Assembly: GCA_963693305.1 (NCBI GenBank)
Contig: OY855906.1
Span: 3,591,001 to 3,655,000 of the forward strand
Source: Meandrina meandrites
Taxonomy: Eukaryota > Cnidaria > Anthozoa > Scleractinia > Meandrinidae
Direction: 5' to 3'
DNA: 64,000 bases
Shown here: in pieces, positions 10,079 through 17,631 of the stretch
Numbering within the stretch: position 1 is the stretch's first letter
Layout: each line of letters starts with the position of its first letter
Program-made: the position numbers and the translations under genes
The notes under the pieces: generated by a model
What the model saw: only the letters and a program-made list of their open reading frames with translations
Told to the model about the DNA's origin: nothing
The model's database searches: none

Positions 10079-13000
10079 ATGGCGGCAGCATACAATTCAT
10101 ACATTTTGAACACTATTTTTGGACCTGAAGGTGAAATTATTCGCGATAGATTTAAAATAAGCCAGACAAATTTTTATCAATGGCTACGCGTTTGGATAAT
10201 GGATATATCCGTAACAAACCCAAACAACAAAGACATTTTTATGTTCAGAGACGAGAATAAAGAAAAATACATAGACCTGATACAGAGTGAAATAAAAAAC
10301 TTGGGAAATGTAAAGGTGAGCTTTGGGCTAAAAGTTAACTTTCAAACAGAAAGAAACGGAGAATTGCAAGAAATGTCACACTATTTCAAAGAGGACCAAC
10401 CGCACGTATTCACAGCTATAGACAGAGAACTGATAGAACAAAAATACGAAGAATTTATGGACAGAATAAGAGGGGAAATAGAAAACTGGTCAGCGCAGGG
10501 GTCGGGATGGGATATCGAAAGCATAGAGTTGGCCTACATAAACGTGGCAAAATACGTACCGTTACGCGGAGGAAGCTATTTACCACTTCCAGCCAAACTG
10601 GCAAACAAAAAAGCAATAGTAAACGTGAAAAACAAAGACAACGAATGTCTGAAGTGGGCATTGAGAGCGGCATTATACCCACCCAAAGACGGTGTACACC
10701 CAGAAAGGCCAAGCAAATATAACCCCCAAAACGATCGGATAAACTACGATAATATTGACTTTCCAACACCGCTAAAACAAATCGACAATCTTGAAAAACA
10801 AAACCAAAACCTGGCGATAAACGTTTTCGGATGGGAAAAGGAAACGGTAATAGTGCATAGAATAAGTAGAAAAGAAAAAAGCGTAAAAAGAATAAATCTA
10901 ATGCTGATCGAATCAGGGGGGAGACAACACTACTGCTGGGTAAAAAGGGTAAGCGCGTTGCTATTTGACAAGGCAATAAACAACAAAACATTTTACTGCA
11001 TGTTATGCTTATCACGTTTTACAAAAGCTCACGTTTTGGTGGAACATGAAAAACACTGCAACGGAGTGAATGGAAGACCAACAAGGATTGACATGCCGGA
11101 AGAGGGAAACAACAACCTAACCTTTAAAAACTACCATAAACAGATGAAAGCGCCCTACGTCATATACGCAGATTTTGAGGCAGTAGTAAGAAAATTTAAA
11201 GGATGCGAGCGGGACCCAAACTACATAAACAAAAACAAAACCAAATGTTACACAGAAAAGACAGAACACCATGAAGCATGCGGTTACTCATTTGTTGTGG
11301 TAAGAAGTGATGGACAAGTTACAGGACCCATCGTATACAGGGGAGAAAACGCGGTAAAGTCTTTTCTGGAAAGGTTGGTAATAGTAAAAGACAAAATAAG
11401 AGAAAACCTCTCAAAAGTAAAACCCTTAACATTGACACACGAAGATTGGTATAATTTTAAAAATGCAGACAGCTGCCACATCTGTGAAAAAAAGCTGGTA
11501 AAAGAAAACTTTTTAGATTCACTGCCGGTCTACACAACAGGTTACATAACAAAAAAGGAGAAATACCGGGGGCAGTACCATAAAAGGTGTTTTTACGAAC
11601 AGCTAAATCAGCAAAGCGAACTTATGGAAATACTGTGTCAAAACGCAACAAAGGAAGATGATTTTGAAATGATAAAGCTGAAAAAGATAGGCAATGATGA
11701 CAAGCAGAAAGCAGAGAAACAAACCGACTGCTACGCATGCAAAAAGCCACTACTTCAAAAATACTACAGAGACGCGGTAAAAGACCATTGTCATCTGACG
11801 GGTAAATACAGGGGAGCAGCACACAGCGGATGCAACTTAAAACTAAAAATAAATCCCAAAACGCACCAAGTACCAGTTGTATTTCACAACCTGAGGGGGT
11901 ACGACGCGCACCATTTGATGCAGGCAATGGCTAACCTGAATAAAGAGGTAAAATGCGTGGCTAACAACATGGAGAAGTACATAACATTTTCGGTAGATGG
12001 TCTGAGATTTATAGACAGTTTGAACTTTTTGCTTGCAAGCTTAGACTCGCTGGTAGAAGCAACGCCAAAGGAGGCACTTAAAATCACAAAATCAATATCA
12101 AACTGCAGCGATCTTCTATACAAAAAAGGGATTTATCCATACGAATATGTGGATTCATTTGAAAAATTCACTGAAACAAGTTTGCCCTCAAAAGAAGAAT
12201 TTTACAGCAGCCTAAATGATCAACACATAAGCGAAGAAGAATACACCCATGCGAAGGAAGTATGGAAAACCTTTGATTGCAAAACATTGGGGGATTACCA
12301 CGATTTGTACGTAAAAACAGATGTGGCGCTACTAGCAGATGTGTTTGAAAATTTCCGTAAACTGTGTTTAAAGCAGTACGGTCTTGATCCAGCGCACTAC
12401 TTTACATCACCAGGTCTGTCATGGGATGCACTTTTAAAAATGACAGGAGTAAATCTCGAGCTTTTGACAGACCATGACATGCATCTTTTCGTAGAAAGAG
12501 GAATCCGAGGGGGTATCTCAATGGTGAGCAAAAGGTACGCAAAAGCGAACAACCCTTTGCTAATGGATTATGACAAAAGCAAACCGAACAACTATATAAT
12601 GTATCTGGACGCAAACAATCTGTACGGCTGGGCAATGAGCAAGCCCCTTCCCAAAAGCGGATTTAAATGGAAAAGGGTGATGCCAACTGAGGAAGAAATT
12701 TTGAACAAAAAAGAAAACGACAAAAAAGGTTGGATATTAGAAGTTGATCTTGAATACCCGCCAGAGCTGCATAAGGAGCACAACAGCTACCCGCTGGCGC
12801 CGGAGAAAAAGGCTGTAGAAAGTGAAAAAATGTCAGACTACCAAAACAAACTGATAAAAGATCTAAAACTGAAATTACCCAACAGCAAAAAACTTCTGCT
12901 CACGTTAGAGGACAAAAACGATTACGTAGTACACTATGAAAATCTAAAATTTTATCTAAATCAGGGGATGAAACTGAAGCGTGTAAAAAGGGCGCTAGAG

Positions 13001-14182
13001 TTCGATCAAGAATGCTGGATGGAGCCATACATCAGAATGAACACTGAATTCAGAAAGCTGGCGAAAAATGACTTTGAAAAGAACTTTTACAAACTGATGA
13101 ATAATTCAGTTTTCGGTAAAACCATGGAAAACCTGCGAAACCGAGTAGACATAAGAATAGTTCGCAGCAATGAAAGAGACAAAATAAGGAAATTGGTTGC
13201 AAGCCCACTGTACGCAAGACATGTAATATTTACAAACGACTTGGTGGGGATTGACATGCATAAAAGCCGCTTGTTACTTAACAAACCAGTTTACACAGGA
13301 ATGACAATCTTAGATAAAAGCAAAATCTTGATGTACGACTTCTTTTACAACCACCTGAAAAAGCAGTACGGTGAAAAATGCGAACTGCTGTACACAGACA
13401 CGGACAGCCTGCTGCTGAAGATAGAAACAGAGGACGTTTACAAAGACATAAAAGCTAACGAAAGCTTCTATGATACATCAAACTACCCGGAGGAGCATCT
13501 GCTCTACTCAAAAGTGAACAAAAAGGTACTGGGAAAAATGAAAGATGAGTGCGAGGGGATTCCAATATCGGAGTATGTGGGGCTAAGGTCAAAGATGTAC
13601 TCGGTAATGACAGAAGGTAAAAGCGAACAGCGGATAGAAAAAATAAAGAAAGAATTCCCAGAGACGGAAATAAAAGAGTGCAGCTGCGAAGGAAAAAAAG
13701 TGCAGGCAATAATGGCAAAAGACACAGAGTTGGTCAAAAAAATAATGGCAGAAGACGCAGAGTCGGTCAAAAAAACGGATCATCCGAAAGCAAGAGTGTC
13801 GCAATGCTGTAACATGATAAAAGTTGACGAAACAAACGTAAGAAAAGCGAAAGGCGTGAAAAAGAACGTTGTTAAGAAGCAGATAAAACACGAACAGTAC
13901 AAGCAGGTGCTGTTCAAAAATGAGCAGATGTGGCACGGAATGAAAATGCTGCGAAGCGATGGACACGAAATTTACGGCATACATGTAAATAAAATTTCAC
14001 TGTCCCCATTTGATACAAAACGCTGGATATCCGAAGATGGGGTAAACACAAGGGCATACGGATACAATAACCAGATAGAAGAAATGGAATCTCTATTCAG
14101 TAATATAGAAATGGATGATATTGAATTAACAAATACAGAAATGAAAGAAATAGAAGAAGCTTTAAAGTCGCTCGGGTGGTAA
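10079..14182 (+). CDS. polB: Protein-primed family B DNA polymerase (pPolB)
   Basis: This 1367-residue enzyme replicates the element. Motifs in order: an N-terminal NECLKWALRAALYP block (~188), a C2H2-like finger CMLCLSRF..HEKHC (~306), Exo I YADFEA (~361), an inserted cysteine/histidine module CYACKKP..DHCHLTGKYRG..CN resembling HNH/endonuclease VII (~553-585), Exo II HNLRGYDAHH (~602), Exo III YVKTDVALLADVF (~743), Pol A YLDANNLYGWA (~841), Pol B KLMNNSVFGKTMEN (~1004), Pol C YTDTDSL (~1105) and the KxY-type SKMYS (~1170). All catalytic acidic residues are present, so both exonuclease and polymerase look intact. Near the C-terminus a stretch of about 13 codons is tandemly duplicated (IMAKDTELVKK / IMAEDAESVKK). 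The start ATG lies 15 bp inside the TIR border. The 3' end overlaps the convergent integrase by 21 bp. Confidence 0.97.
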   Translation: MAAAYNSYILNTIFGPEGEIIRDRFKISQTNFYQWLRVWIMDISVTNPNNKDIFMFRDENKEKYIDLIQSEIKNLGNVKVSFGLKVNFQTERNGELQEMSHYFKEDQPHVFTAIDRELIEQKYEEFMDRIRGEIENWSAQGSGWDIESIELAYINVAKYVPLRGGSYLPLPAKLANKKAIVNVKNKDNECLKWALRAALYPPKDGVHPERPSKYNPQNDRINYDNIDFPTPLKQIDNLEKQNQNLAINVFGWEKETVIVHRISRKEKSVKRINLMLIESGGRQHYCWVKRVSALLFDKAINNKTFYCMLCLSRFTKAHVLVEHEKHCNGVNGRPTRIDMPEEGNNNLTFKNYHKQMKAPYVIYADFEAVVRKFKGCERDPNYINKNKTKCYTEKTEHHEACGYSFVVVRSDGQVTGPIVYRGENAVKSFLERLVIVKDKIRENLSKVKPLTLTHEDWYNFKNADSCHICEKKLVKENFLDSLPVYTTGYITKKEKYRGQYHKRCFYEQLNQQSELMEILCQNATKEDDFEMIKLKKIGNDDKQKAEKQTDCYACKKPLLQKYYRDAVKDHCHLTGKYRGAAHSGCNLKLKINPKTHQVPVVFHNLRGYDAHHLMQAMANLNKEVKCVANNMEKYITFSVDGLRFIDSLNFLLASLDSLVEATPKEALKITKSISNCSDLLYKKGIYPYEYVDSFEKFTETSLPSKEEFYSSLNDQHISEEEYTHAKEVWKTFDCKTLGDYHDLYVKTDVALLADVFENFRKLCLKQYGLDPAHYFTSPGLSWDALLKMTGVNLELLTDHDMHLFVERGIRGGISMVSKRYAKANNPLLMDYDKSKPNNYIMYLDANNLYGWAMSKPLPKSGFKWKRVMPTEEEILNKKENDKKGWILEVDLEYPPELHKEHNSYPLAPEKKAVESEKMSDYQNKLIKDLKLKLPNSKKLLLTLEDKNDYVVHYENLKFYLNQGMKLKRVKRALEFDQECWMEPYIRMNTEFRKLAKNDFEKNFYKLMNNSVFGKTMENLRNRVDIRIVRSNERDKIRKLVASPLYARHVIFTNDLVGIDMHKSRLLLNKPVYTGMTILDKSKILMYDFFYNHLKKQYGEKCELLYTDTDSLLLKIETEDVYKDIKANESFYDTSNYPEEHLLYSKVNKKVLGKMKDECEGIPISEYVGLRSKMYSVMTEGKSEQRIEKIKKEFPETEIKECSCEGKKVQAIMAKDTELVKKIMAEDAESVKKTDHPKARVSQCCNMIKVDETNVRKAKGVKKNVVKKQIKHEQYKQVLFKNEQMWHGMKMLRSDGHEIYGIHVNKISLSPFDTKRWISEDGVNTRAYGYNNQIEEMESLFSNIEMDDIELTNTEMKEIEEALKSLGW

Positions 14183-15154
14183 TTGTGTGTTTGGAGGCAC
14201 AACAAGCAGTTCTTCACGCACGAAGCCGCGCTTGGGCCCGTCATGCAAATAGTAGAGAACGGGCTGATTCGGTTTGGTAAAAGAACGTTTAATGTTGTAA
14301 ACTTTCAAAGACCAGATTGGATCAGTGGCTCTTTTAACACCACCTTCAAGCTCGCCAGGTTGGTACAAATACCTAACATTCACAATAGAGGGGAGCTTTT
14401 TTTCGCTTTCTCCAACAGGTCTCAAATAAGGTGTGGATGGCTTTGCATAAATATTTTTTTCTTTGATGGCAACTACAGGTTTCTTGCCGATAAGGCTTGT
14501 GACTTCATTGTTCAGAGCGGCTACAACTTCAGGAAGTCTTTTTACCCACGCCGTGTACCGCTGTCCCTCAGGCATTCGCATTTCAACAGCGTACTGGTGC
14601 CCGAACAAGCGCTCAGCCAGGGTGCGGTTAAAACGTTCAACAATGGCCTGATCACGGTGAATGTCAACTCGCCCACGCCTAATATATGTTTTGTGATTTT
14701 CCATTTCTTTTGTAACAGCGCCCATGAATTCACGCCCAGGATCAACCTGCAGAAGTTCAGGCCATTTCAGAGGTGAGCGTTTGTAAATTCTCTTAAAAGC
14801 CAGTGCAACTTCATCAGAGTTTTTCGATGTCAAGGGTTCAGCCTCTTTGTATCTGCTGGCAACATCAACAACTGTGAGTGCATATTTGAAAACTTTGCGT
14901 CCGCGGGGTAGTTTGTCATGTGGCAAAAAAAGAAGATCCGCCTGGTGCACTTTGTTGGGTATAGGTACATCGAATTTCGGCCGAGGAATGCGCTTCGGCG
15001 CTGGGAGGAATATCTGCCAGAGTGCTTGCTTGAACAGCCACTTTTTTGCGGTTTCTTCTGGTACCTTGGCAGCTTCGGATAATTTTTTGATTGCGGCAAA
15101 ACCTTTCCAGTAGCCCCCAGGGCTATAGTATATCTTTGCTAGTTTGGCATCCAT
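14162..15154 (-). CDS. int: Polinton integrase (RVE superfamily)
   Basis: This 330-residue retroviral-type integrase is expected to insert the element and create the 6-bp duplication. The catalytic triad is visible as D73 (HQADLLFLPHD), D138 (LLQVDPGREF) and E173 (IVERFNRTLAERL), a DD34E spacing. An SH3-like C-terminal part follows (PIWSLKVYNIKRSF, then LYYLHD). The N-terminal 70 residues are helical and basic without a clear HHCC finger. The gene overlaps the 3' end of polB tail to tail. An AAAGTTTAAA motif sits at 15174-15183, just upstream of the ATG. Confidence 0.95.
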   Translation of the reverse strand: MDAKLAKIYYSPGGYWKGFAAIKKLSEAAKVPEETAKKWLFKQALWQIFLPAPKRIPRPKFDVPIPNKVHQADLLFLPHDKLPRGRKVFKYALTVVDVASRYKEAEPLTSKNSDEVALAFKRIYKRSPLKWPELLQVDPGREFMGAVTKEMENHKTYIRRGRVDIHRDQAIVERFNRTLAERLFGHQYAVEMRMPEGQRYTAWVKRLPEVVAALNNEVTSLIGKKPVVAIKEKNIYAKPSTPYLRPVGESEKKLPSIVNVRYLYQPGELEGGVKRATDPIWSLKVYNIKRSFTKPNQPVLYYLHDGPKRGFVREELLVVPPNTQLPPERL

Positions 15155-15178
15155 CTATAAGTAAGGAATTAAAAAAGT

Positions 15179-15601
15179 TTAAAGGAAACGAAAGGCAGCG
15201 TAGCCCAAAGCAAGAGCCCCGGCACCCACGAACATGAGTTCACCATTTTTTTGCTGCTGGCTTGGTTGATAGAAATCTGAGAACTTGGGTTCTTTGGGGG
15301 GTATCATTTGTTTGTCAGGGTGCGCCTGGTTATACAGTTTGAAGGCGTAGTCAGTGTTAGTAAAGTTCTGTTTGGCCTGCTCTTTTATTTGCGTGTTAGT
15401 CGCAATCCAGTCGAGAAGTTTGGTGCGGTCACGGGAGTATTTGGCATAAGCTGCTTGATACGCCTCGAGAGCTTTGTCATGTCGTACTTTTTCATCAAGT
15501 GCAGCGTCACCTCCGCCAAGTGCCTTCGCAAGATAATTGCCGCCAATAAAAGCAGCAGCATTCAATATAGCCCCACCAGCCATAATCGCGATACTTGCCA
15601 T
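15179..15601 (-). CDS. Small protein with hydrophobic segments at both ends
   Basis: 140 residues. The start ATG is at 15599-15601, preceded by AATATATCACA. A glycine/alanine-rich hydrophobic segment lies near the N-terminus (residues ~2-28) and a second at the C-terminus (FVGAGALALGYAAFRFL). Between them is a charged, tyrosine-rich helical region (~35-120). No family is recognised. It is the first of a series of membrane-associated small proteins in the minus-strand block, so a virion membrane or capsid-lining role is possible but unproven. Confidence 0.75.
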   Translation of the reverse strand: MASIAIMAGGAILNAAAFIGGNYLAKALGGGDAALDEKVRHDKALEAYQAAYAKYSRDRTKLLDWIATNTQIKEQAKQNFTNTDYAFKLYNQAHPDKQMIPPKEPKFSDFYQPSQQQKNGELMFVGAGALALGYAAFRFL

Positions 15602-15644
15602 TGTGATATATTAAAAGAGCAGAGTTTTTTTAAATAAAAATCTT

Positions 15645-15693
15645 GGGTAGCAACTCAGTTGCTGATACCCAAGGGGTGTGGGGTTTACCCCAC
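15645..15693. repeat. Hairpin repeats A and C, downstream of a small gene
   Basis: Repeat A is at 15645-15670: core AGCAACTCAGTTGCT with outer GGGT/TACCC arms. It is followed directly by repeat C at 15678-15693 (GTGGGGTTTACCCCAC, perfect arms around TTTA). C begins one base after the end of the minus-strand gene at 15695-15916. The position suggests a transcript-end hairpin. Confidence 0.8.
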
Positions 15694-15694
15694 T

Positions 15695-15916
15695 TTACAT
15701 GCTGGTGGGAAGGATTTTTTGGTCCTCGAGGTACTGTTTGAGCGCAATGCTACCTGCCATGACGGCGGTGAACTTCACATAGTTCATAGCACTGCTGCTG
15801 GGGTCAGAAGTAAAATTCTCTTTCACAACCTTTTTTGCGACCCAGCCGATGCCGGCGGCCAAACCGGTTATAGTAGCAGCATCTATGATGGTTTTAACAA
15901 GCTTGTTGTCTGACAT
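15695..15916 (-). CDS. 73-residue putative membrane protein
   Basis: The start ATG is at 15914-15916, between an AT-rich TATA-like stretch with hairpin repeat B (15921-15937) upstream and hairpin C downstream of the stop. The protein has two moderately hydrophobic stretches (ATITGLAAGIGWVAKKVV and NYVKFTAVMAGSIALKQYL). No homologue is recalled. The tight packing between element-specific hairpins supports a real gene. Confidence 0.7.
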   Translation of the reverse strand: MSDNKLVKTIIDAATITGLAAGIGWVAKKVVKENFTSDPSSSAMNYVKFTAVMAGSIALKQYLEDQKILPTSM

Positions 15917-15920
15917 TATT

Positions 15921-15937
15921 TATCAACTTTGTTGATA
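15921..15937. repeat. Hairpin repeat B upstream of the 73-aa gene
   Basis: TATCAAC-TTT-GTTGATA, perfect 7-bp arms. It lies 4 bp upstream of the minus-strand ATG at 15916, between it and the AAAGTTTAAA motif at 15956-15965. Confidence 0.85.
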
Positions 15938-15955
15938 CGTATATAAAACATACAA

Positions 15956-15965
15956 AAAGTTTAAA
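15956..15965 (-). promoter_or_regulatory. Boundary motif AAAGTTTAAA
   Basis: One of four exact copies (also 15174-15183, 16199-16208 and 17596-17605), each in the gap upstream of a minus-strand gene and followed in transcription direction by a TATA-like ATATA run before an ATG (the copy at 17596 also lies just past the stop of one gene). Read on the minus strand it is TTTAAACTTT. Probably a core promoter module of the element. Confidence 0.55.
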
Positions 15966-15971
15966 TAAAAA

Positions 15972-16178
15972 TTAATCTGTCTCTTCTGCGTCCGTGTCCT
16001 CTTCTGCTTCCGTGTCATCTGCTTCATTTTTCTCTACCAATTCAACAAAATTCGAAGGGTCTTTTGCCATCCAAATCAATTCATTAGATATCTTGTAAGT
16101 AACATACAACCAATAACTAGAAAAGATGACGCCGCCAAGAAAATTGACAACAAATGTTTGCGTTGGAACTTTCACCAT
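15972..16178 (-). CDS. 68-residue single-pass membrane protein, acidic tail
   Basis: I chose the inner ATG (16176-16178, MVKVPTQ) because it gives exactly the same length as the neighbouring 68-residue gene and the same MxKV start; an ATG at 16196 in the TATA-like stretch would add six residues. One transmembrane segment (VVNFLGGVIFSSYWLYVTYKI, written here only by its core GGVIFSSYWLY) is followed by a very acidic tail ending EETD. It is probably paralogous to the 16215-16421 gene. Function unknown. Confidence 0.7.
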   Translation of the reverse strand: MVKVPTQTFVVNFLGGVIFSSYWLYVTYKISNELIWMAKDPSNFVELVEKNEADDTEAEEDTDAEETD

Positions 16179-16198
16179 ATTTATATATAGAAACATAC

Positions 16199-16208
16199 AA
16201 AGTTTAAA
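16199..16208 (-). promoter_or_regulatory. Boundary motif AAAGTTTAAA
   Basis: Lies between the stop of the 68-residue gene at 16215 and the ATG of the next at 16178, followed by TATATA on the minus strand. Flanking bases (AAAATTAAT) are also shared with the copy at 15956. Confidence 0.55.
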
Positions 16209-16214
16209 TAAAAA

Positions 16215-16421
16215 TTAATTTGTCTCTTCAGTGGGTAGCAACTCAGTTGCTGATACCCCACACCCCATCAACTTTGTTGATACATCCGGGTCAAATATTG
16301 TGGCCTTCATAAGATCGCGGACTGTAAGAAAAATCTTCACATTGAAGTCGTACCATAACAGTCCGATCCCAAAAATGGCTGCGGTTGAGATAAGAACTTG
16401 AGGAATATCAACTTTCTTCAT
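16215..16421 (-). CDS. 68-residue single-pass membrane protein with hairpin repeats in frame
   Basis: The ATG is at 16419-16421 (MKKVDIPQ); a longer frame to 16439 would need a TTG start inside hairpin B. The first half has one hydrophobic segment (LISTAAIFGIGLLWYDF). The C-terminal 20 or so residues are encoded by hairpin repeats B (16267-16281) and A (16233-16258), giving VSTKLM and GVSATELLP, and the frame ends EETN like its neighbour. Equal length, the same start and the same last residues point to a duplicated pair in which one copy took up the palindromes. Confidence 0.7.
   Translation of the reverse strand: MKKVDIPQVLISTAAIFGIGLLWYDFNVKIFLTVRDLMKATIFDPDVSTKLMGCGVSATELLPTEETN
16233..16281. 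repeat. Hairpin repeats A and B inside a coding frame
   Basis: A (16233-16258) and B (16267-16281) lie side by side, joined by CACACCCC. Both fall within the C-terminal codons of the 68-residue gene without breaking its frame. Confidence 0.85.
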
Positions 16422-16430
16422 GATATATTG

Positions 16431-16446
16431 TATCAACAAAGTTGAT
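16431..16446. repeat. Hairpin repeat B upstream of a 68-aa gene
   Basis: TATCAACAAAGTTGAT is the opposite-strand form of repeat B. It lies about 10 bp upstream of the minus-strand ATG at 16421 and downstream of the stop at 16473. Confidence 0.85.
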
Positions 16447-16472
16447 GAGGTATAATATTAATTCGTAAATAT

Positions 16473-16946
16473 TTAATCCATATGTCTTAAAACTCTGGTC
16501 TGTGTCGGGCGAGCAGGTTGTAGCTCAGGTGTATTTTTTTTACTGAATGCGGCCTTGAGCTCTTCACGTTTGTAATAAATACCGATTAGTGAAACGACTA
16601 TACTTCCAAGAGCAAGCCATTGTGTGGTGGTGAGACTGCTATTTTTTTCTTCGGTACTTTTTAGGGTTTCATCTGCAATAGTCGGTGTTGGCTCAGAAAC
16701 CGGGGGATCAGCAACTGAGTTGCTACCCTTTGCCTTGTTGTTTGCGATTATAATAGCAGCCTCAGCTGCGGCTTTTTTCTGTTGTTCACGGGCTAGCCGC
16801 GTTCTTTCAGCAACCGCTTTGCCAGCAGCCACACGCTTGGGATTTTTTACGCGCGGGGCTGTAGTTGGAGTTGGAGTTGTTGCTTGCTGTGTTATATCGA
16901 CCTGTTGTTGCGGGGTTTCGACCTTCTCGGATTGTTCGGTTGACAT
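16473..16946 (-). CDS. 157-residue basic/low-complexity protein with one membrane segment
   Basis: The ATG is at 16944-16946. The N-terminal third is Gln/Thr/Pro-rich, followed by a basic alanine-rich helix (KRVAAGKAVAERTRLAREQQ). A palindrome A copy (16705-16728) is read in frame as KGSNSVADP. A transmembrane segment (WLALGSIVVSLIGIYY, ~residues 109-124) comes before a basic tail. The layout, a basic arm plus a membrane anchor, could suit a DNA-condensing or membrane-linked virion protein; that is a guess. Confidence 0.7.
   Translation of the reverse strand: MSTEQSEKVETPQQQVDITQQATTPTPTTAPRVKNPKRVAAGKAVAERTRLAREQQKKAAAEAAIIIANNKAKGSNSVADPPVSEPTPTIADETLKSTEEKNSSLTTTQWLALGSIVVSLIGIYYKREELKAAFSKKNTPELQPARPTQTRVLRHMD
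16705..16728. repeat. Hairpin repeat A inside a coding frame
   Basis: Opposite-strand form with core AGCAACTGAGTTGCT... (GGATCAGCAACTGAGTTGCT). Read in frame in the 157-residue gene at the junction between its basic helix and its Pro/Thr-rich linker. Confidence 0.85.
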
Positions 16947-16979
16947 TATATGTTAAGCAAATAAAAAATTATTAAGCAA

Positions 16980-17555
16980 TTATTCAGAATTTGTCTGCAA
17001 ATGTTCAGTAGTTGGTGAGGAATGCTCAGGAATTTCTTCTAATTTTGCTTTGTCATTTTTCTCCAAATGCGAATTAAAATCAATGTGCTTCGCCGTTATC
17101 AAAGCAGCAGAAATAGGAGCAAGAAATTTTCCATATTTCAAAGAGAGACTGCCAACAAAATTTGTCATTTCTTTGTTAATAATGAAGTCTTCTTTTAGTT
17201 CTTTTTTCATGGCATCAACGTCATCTATTTCAATAACCATTTGCAGGCCTCTTGTCACAAGCGTAAGCAGGTTGTCAACCATGCTTTCGGTTGTCTTGCT
17301 GCCAACGAAGGTTTCATATCTCTTGTAGTACTTTTCAACTTCTTTATCAGTCAAGCGTTTCAACTGCTCATGTGTTAATTGCACTCCGATGGCCTCTTTG
17401 GATTTGCCTGTTGATACAAGCACGGCCAGCTGCTCACGAAGGGCAGGAATGTTAGGTCCGGATAGCAACTGTGGCACAAGGCTACTATCAGCTGGGCTGC
17501 TTGACGGCTCAGCTTCCAGTAGGTTTATAACATCTGCGAACTCTTGTTCAGCCAT
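16980..17555 (-). CDS. 191-residue helical protein, unknown function
   Basis: The ATG is at 17553-17555, preceded on its strand by a TATA-like TATATAGTATATAAAC and, further up, AAAGTTTAAA. The protein has an acidic N-terminus, a helical middle (LTDKEVEKYYKRYETFVGSK, then ESMVDNLLTLVTRGLQMV) and a Ser/Thr/Glu-rich tail. There is no membrane segment and no catalytic signature. It lies immediately downstream of the ATPase, so an accessory packaging or structural role is possible. It does not match the adenain protease, which would be of similar length. Confidence 0.75.
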   Translation of the reverse strand: MAEQEFADVINLLEAEPSSSPADSSLVPQLLSGPNIPALREQLAVLVSTGKSKEAIGVQLTHEQLKRLTDKEVEKYYKRYETFVGSKTTESMVDNLLTLVTRGLQMVIEIDDVDAMKKELKEDFIINKEMTNFVGSLSLKYGKFLAPISAALITAKHIDFNSHLEKNDKAKLEEIPEHSSPTTEHLQTNSE

Positions 17556-17595
17556 GTTTATATACTATATACAACTTTTATTTTTTTAATTCAAA

Positions 17596-17605
17596 AAAGT
17601 TTAAA
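17596..17605 (-). promoter_or_regulatory. Boundary motif AAAGTTTAAA
   Basis: Fourth exact copy, between the ATPase stop (17623) and the 191-residue gene. A TATA-like run follows at about 17560-17575. Confidence 0.55.
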
Positions 17606-17615
17606 ACTCTGGGGT

Positions 17616-17631
17616 GTGGGGTTTACCCCAC
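17616..17631. repeat. Hairpin repeat C at the ATPase 3' end
   Basis: GTGGGGTTTACCCCAC, identical to the copy at 15678-15693, including the preceding GGGGT. It overlaps the stop codon of the minus-strand ATPase (17623-17625), so both copies of C mark a gene end. Confidence 0.8.

Noticed and set aside
13589..13984. Minus-strand frames across the polymerase
   Set aside because: Shadow frames of the pPolB coding strand, with low-complexity Phe/Ser composition.
16980..17555. The missing maturation protease
   Set aside because: Length is similar, but no His/Asp/Cys arrangement or adenain-like motif is visible; the protein contains no cysteine.
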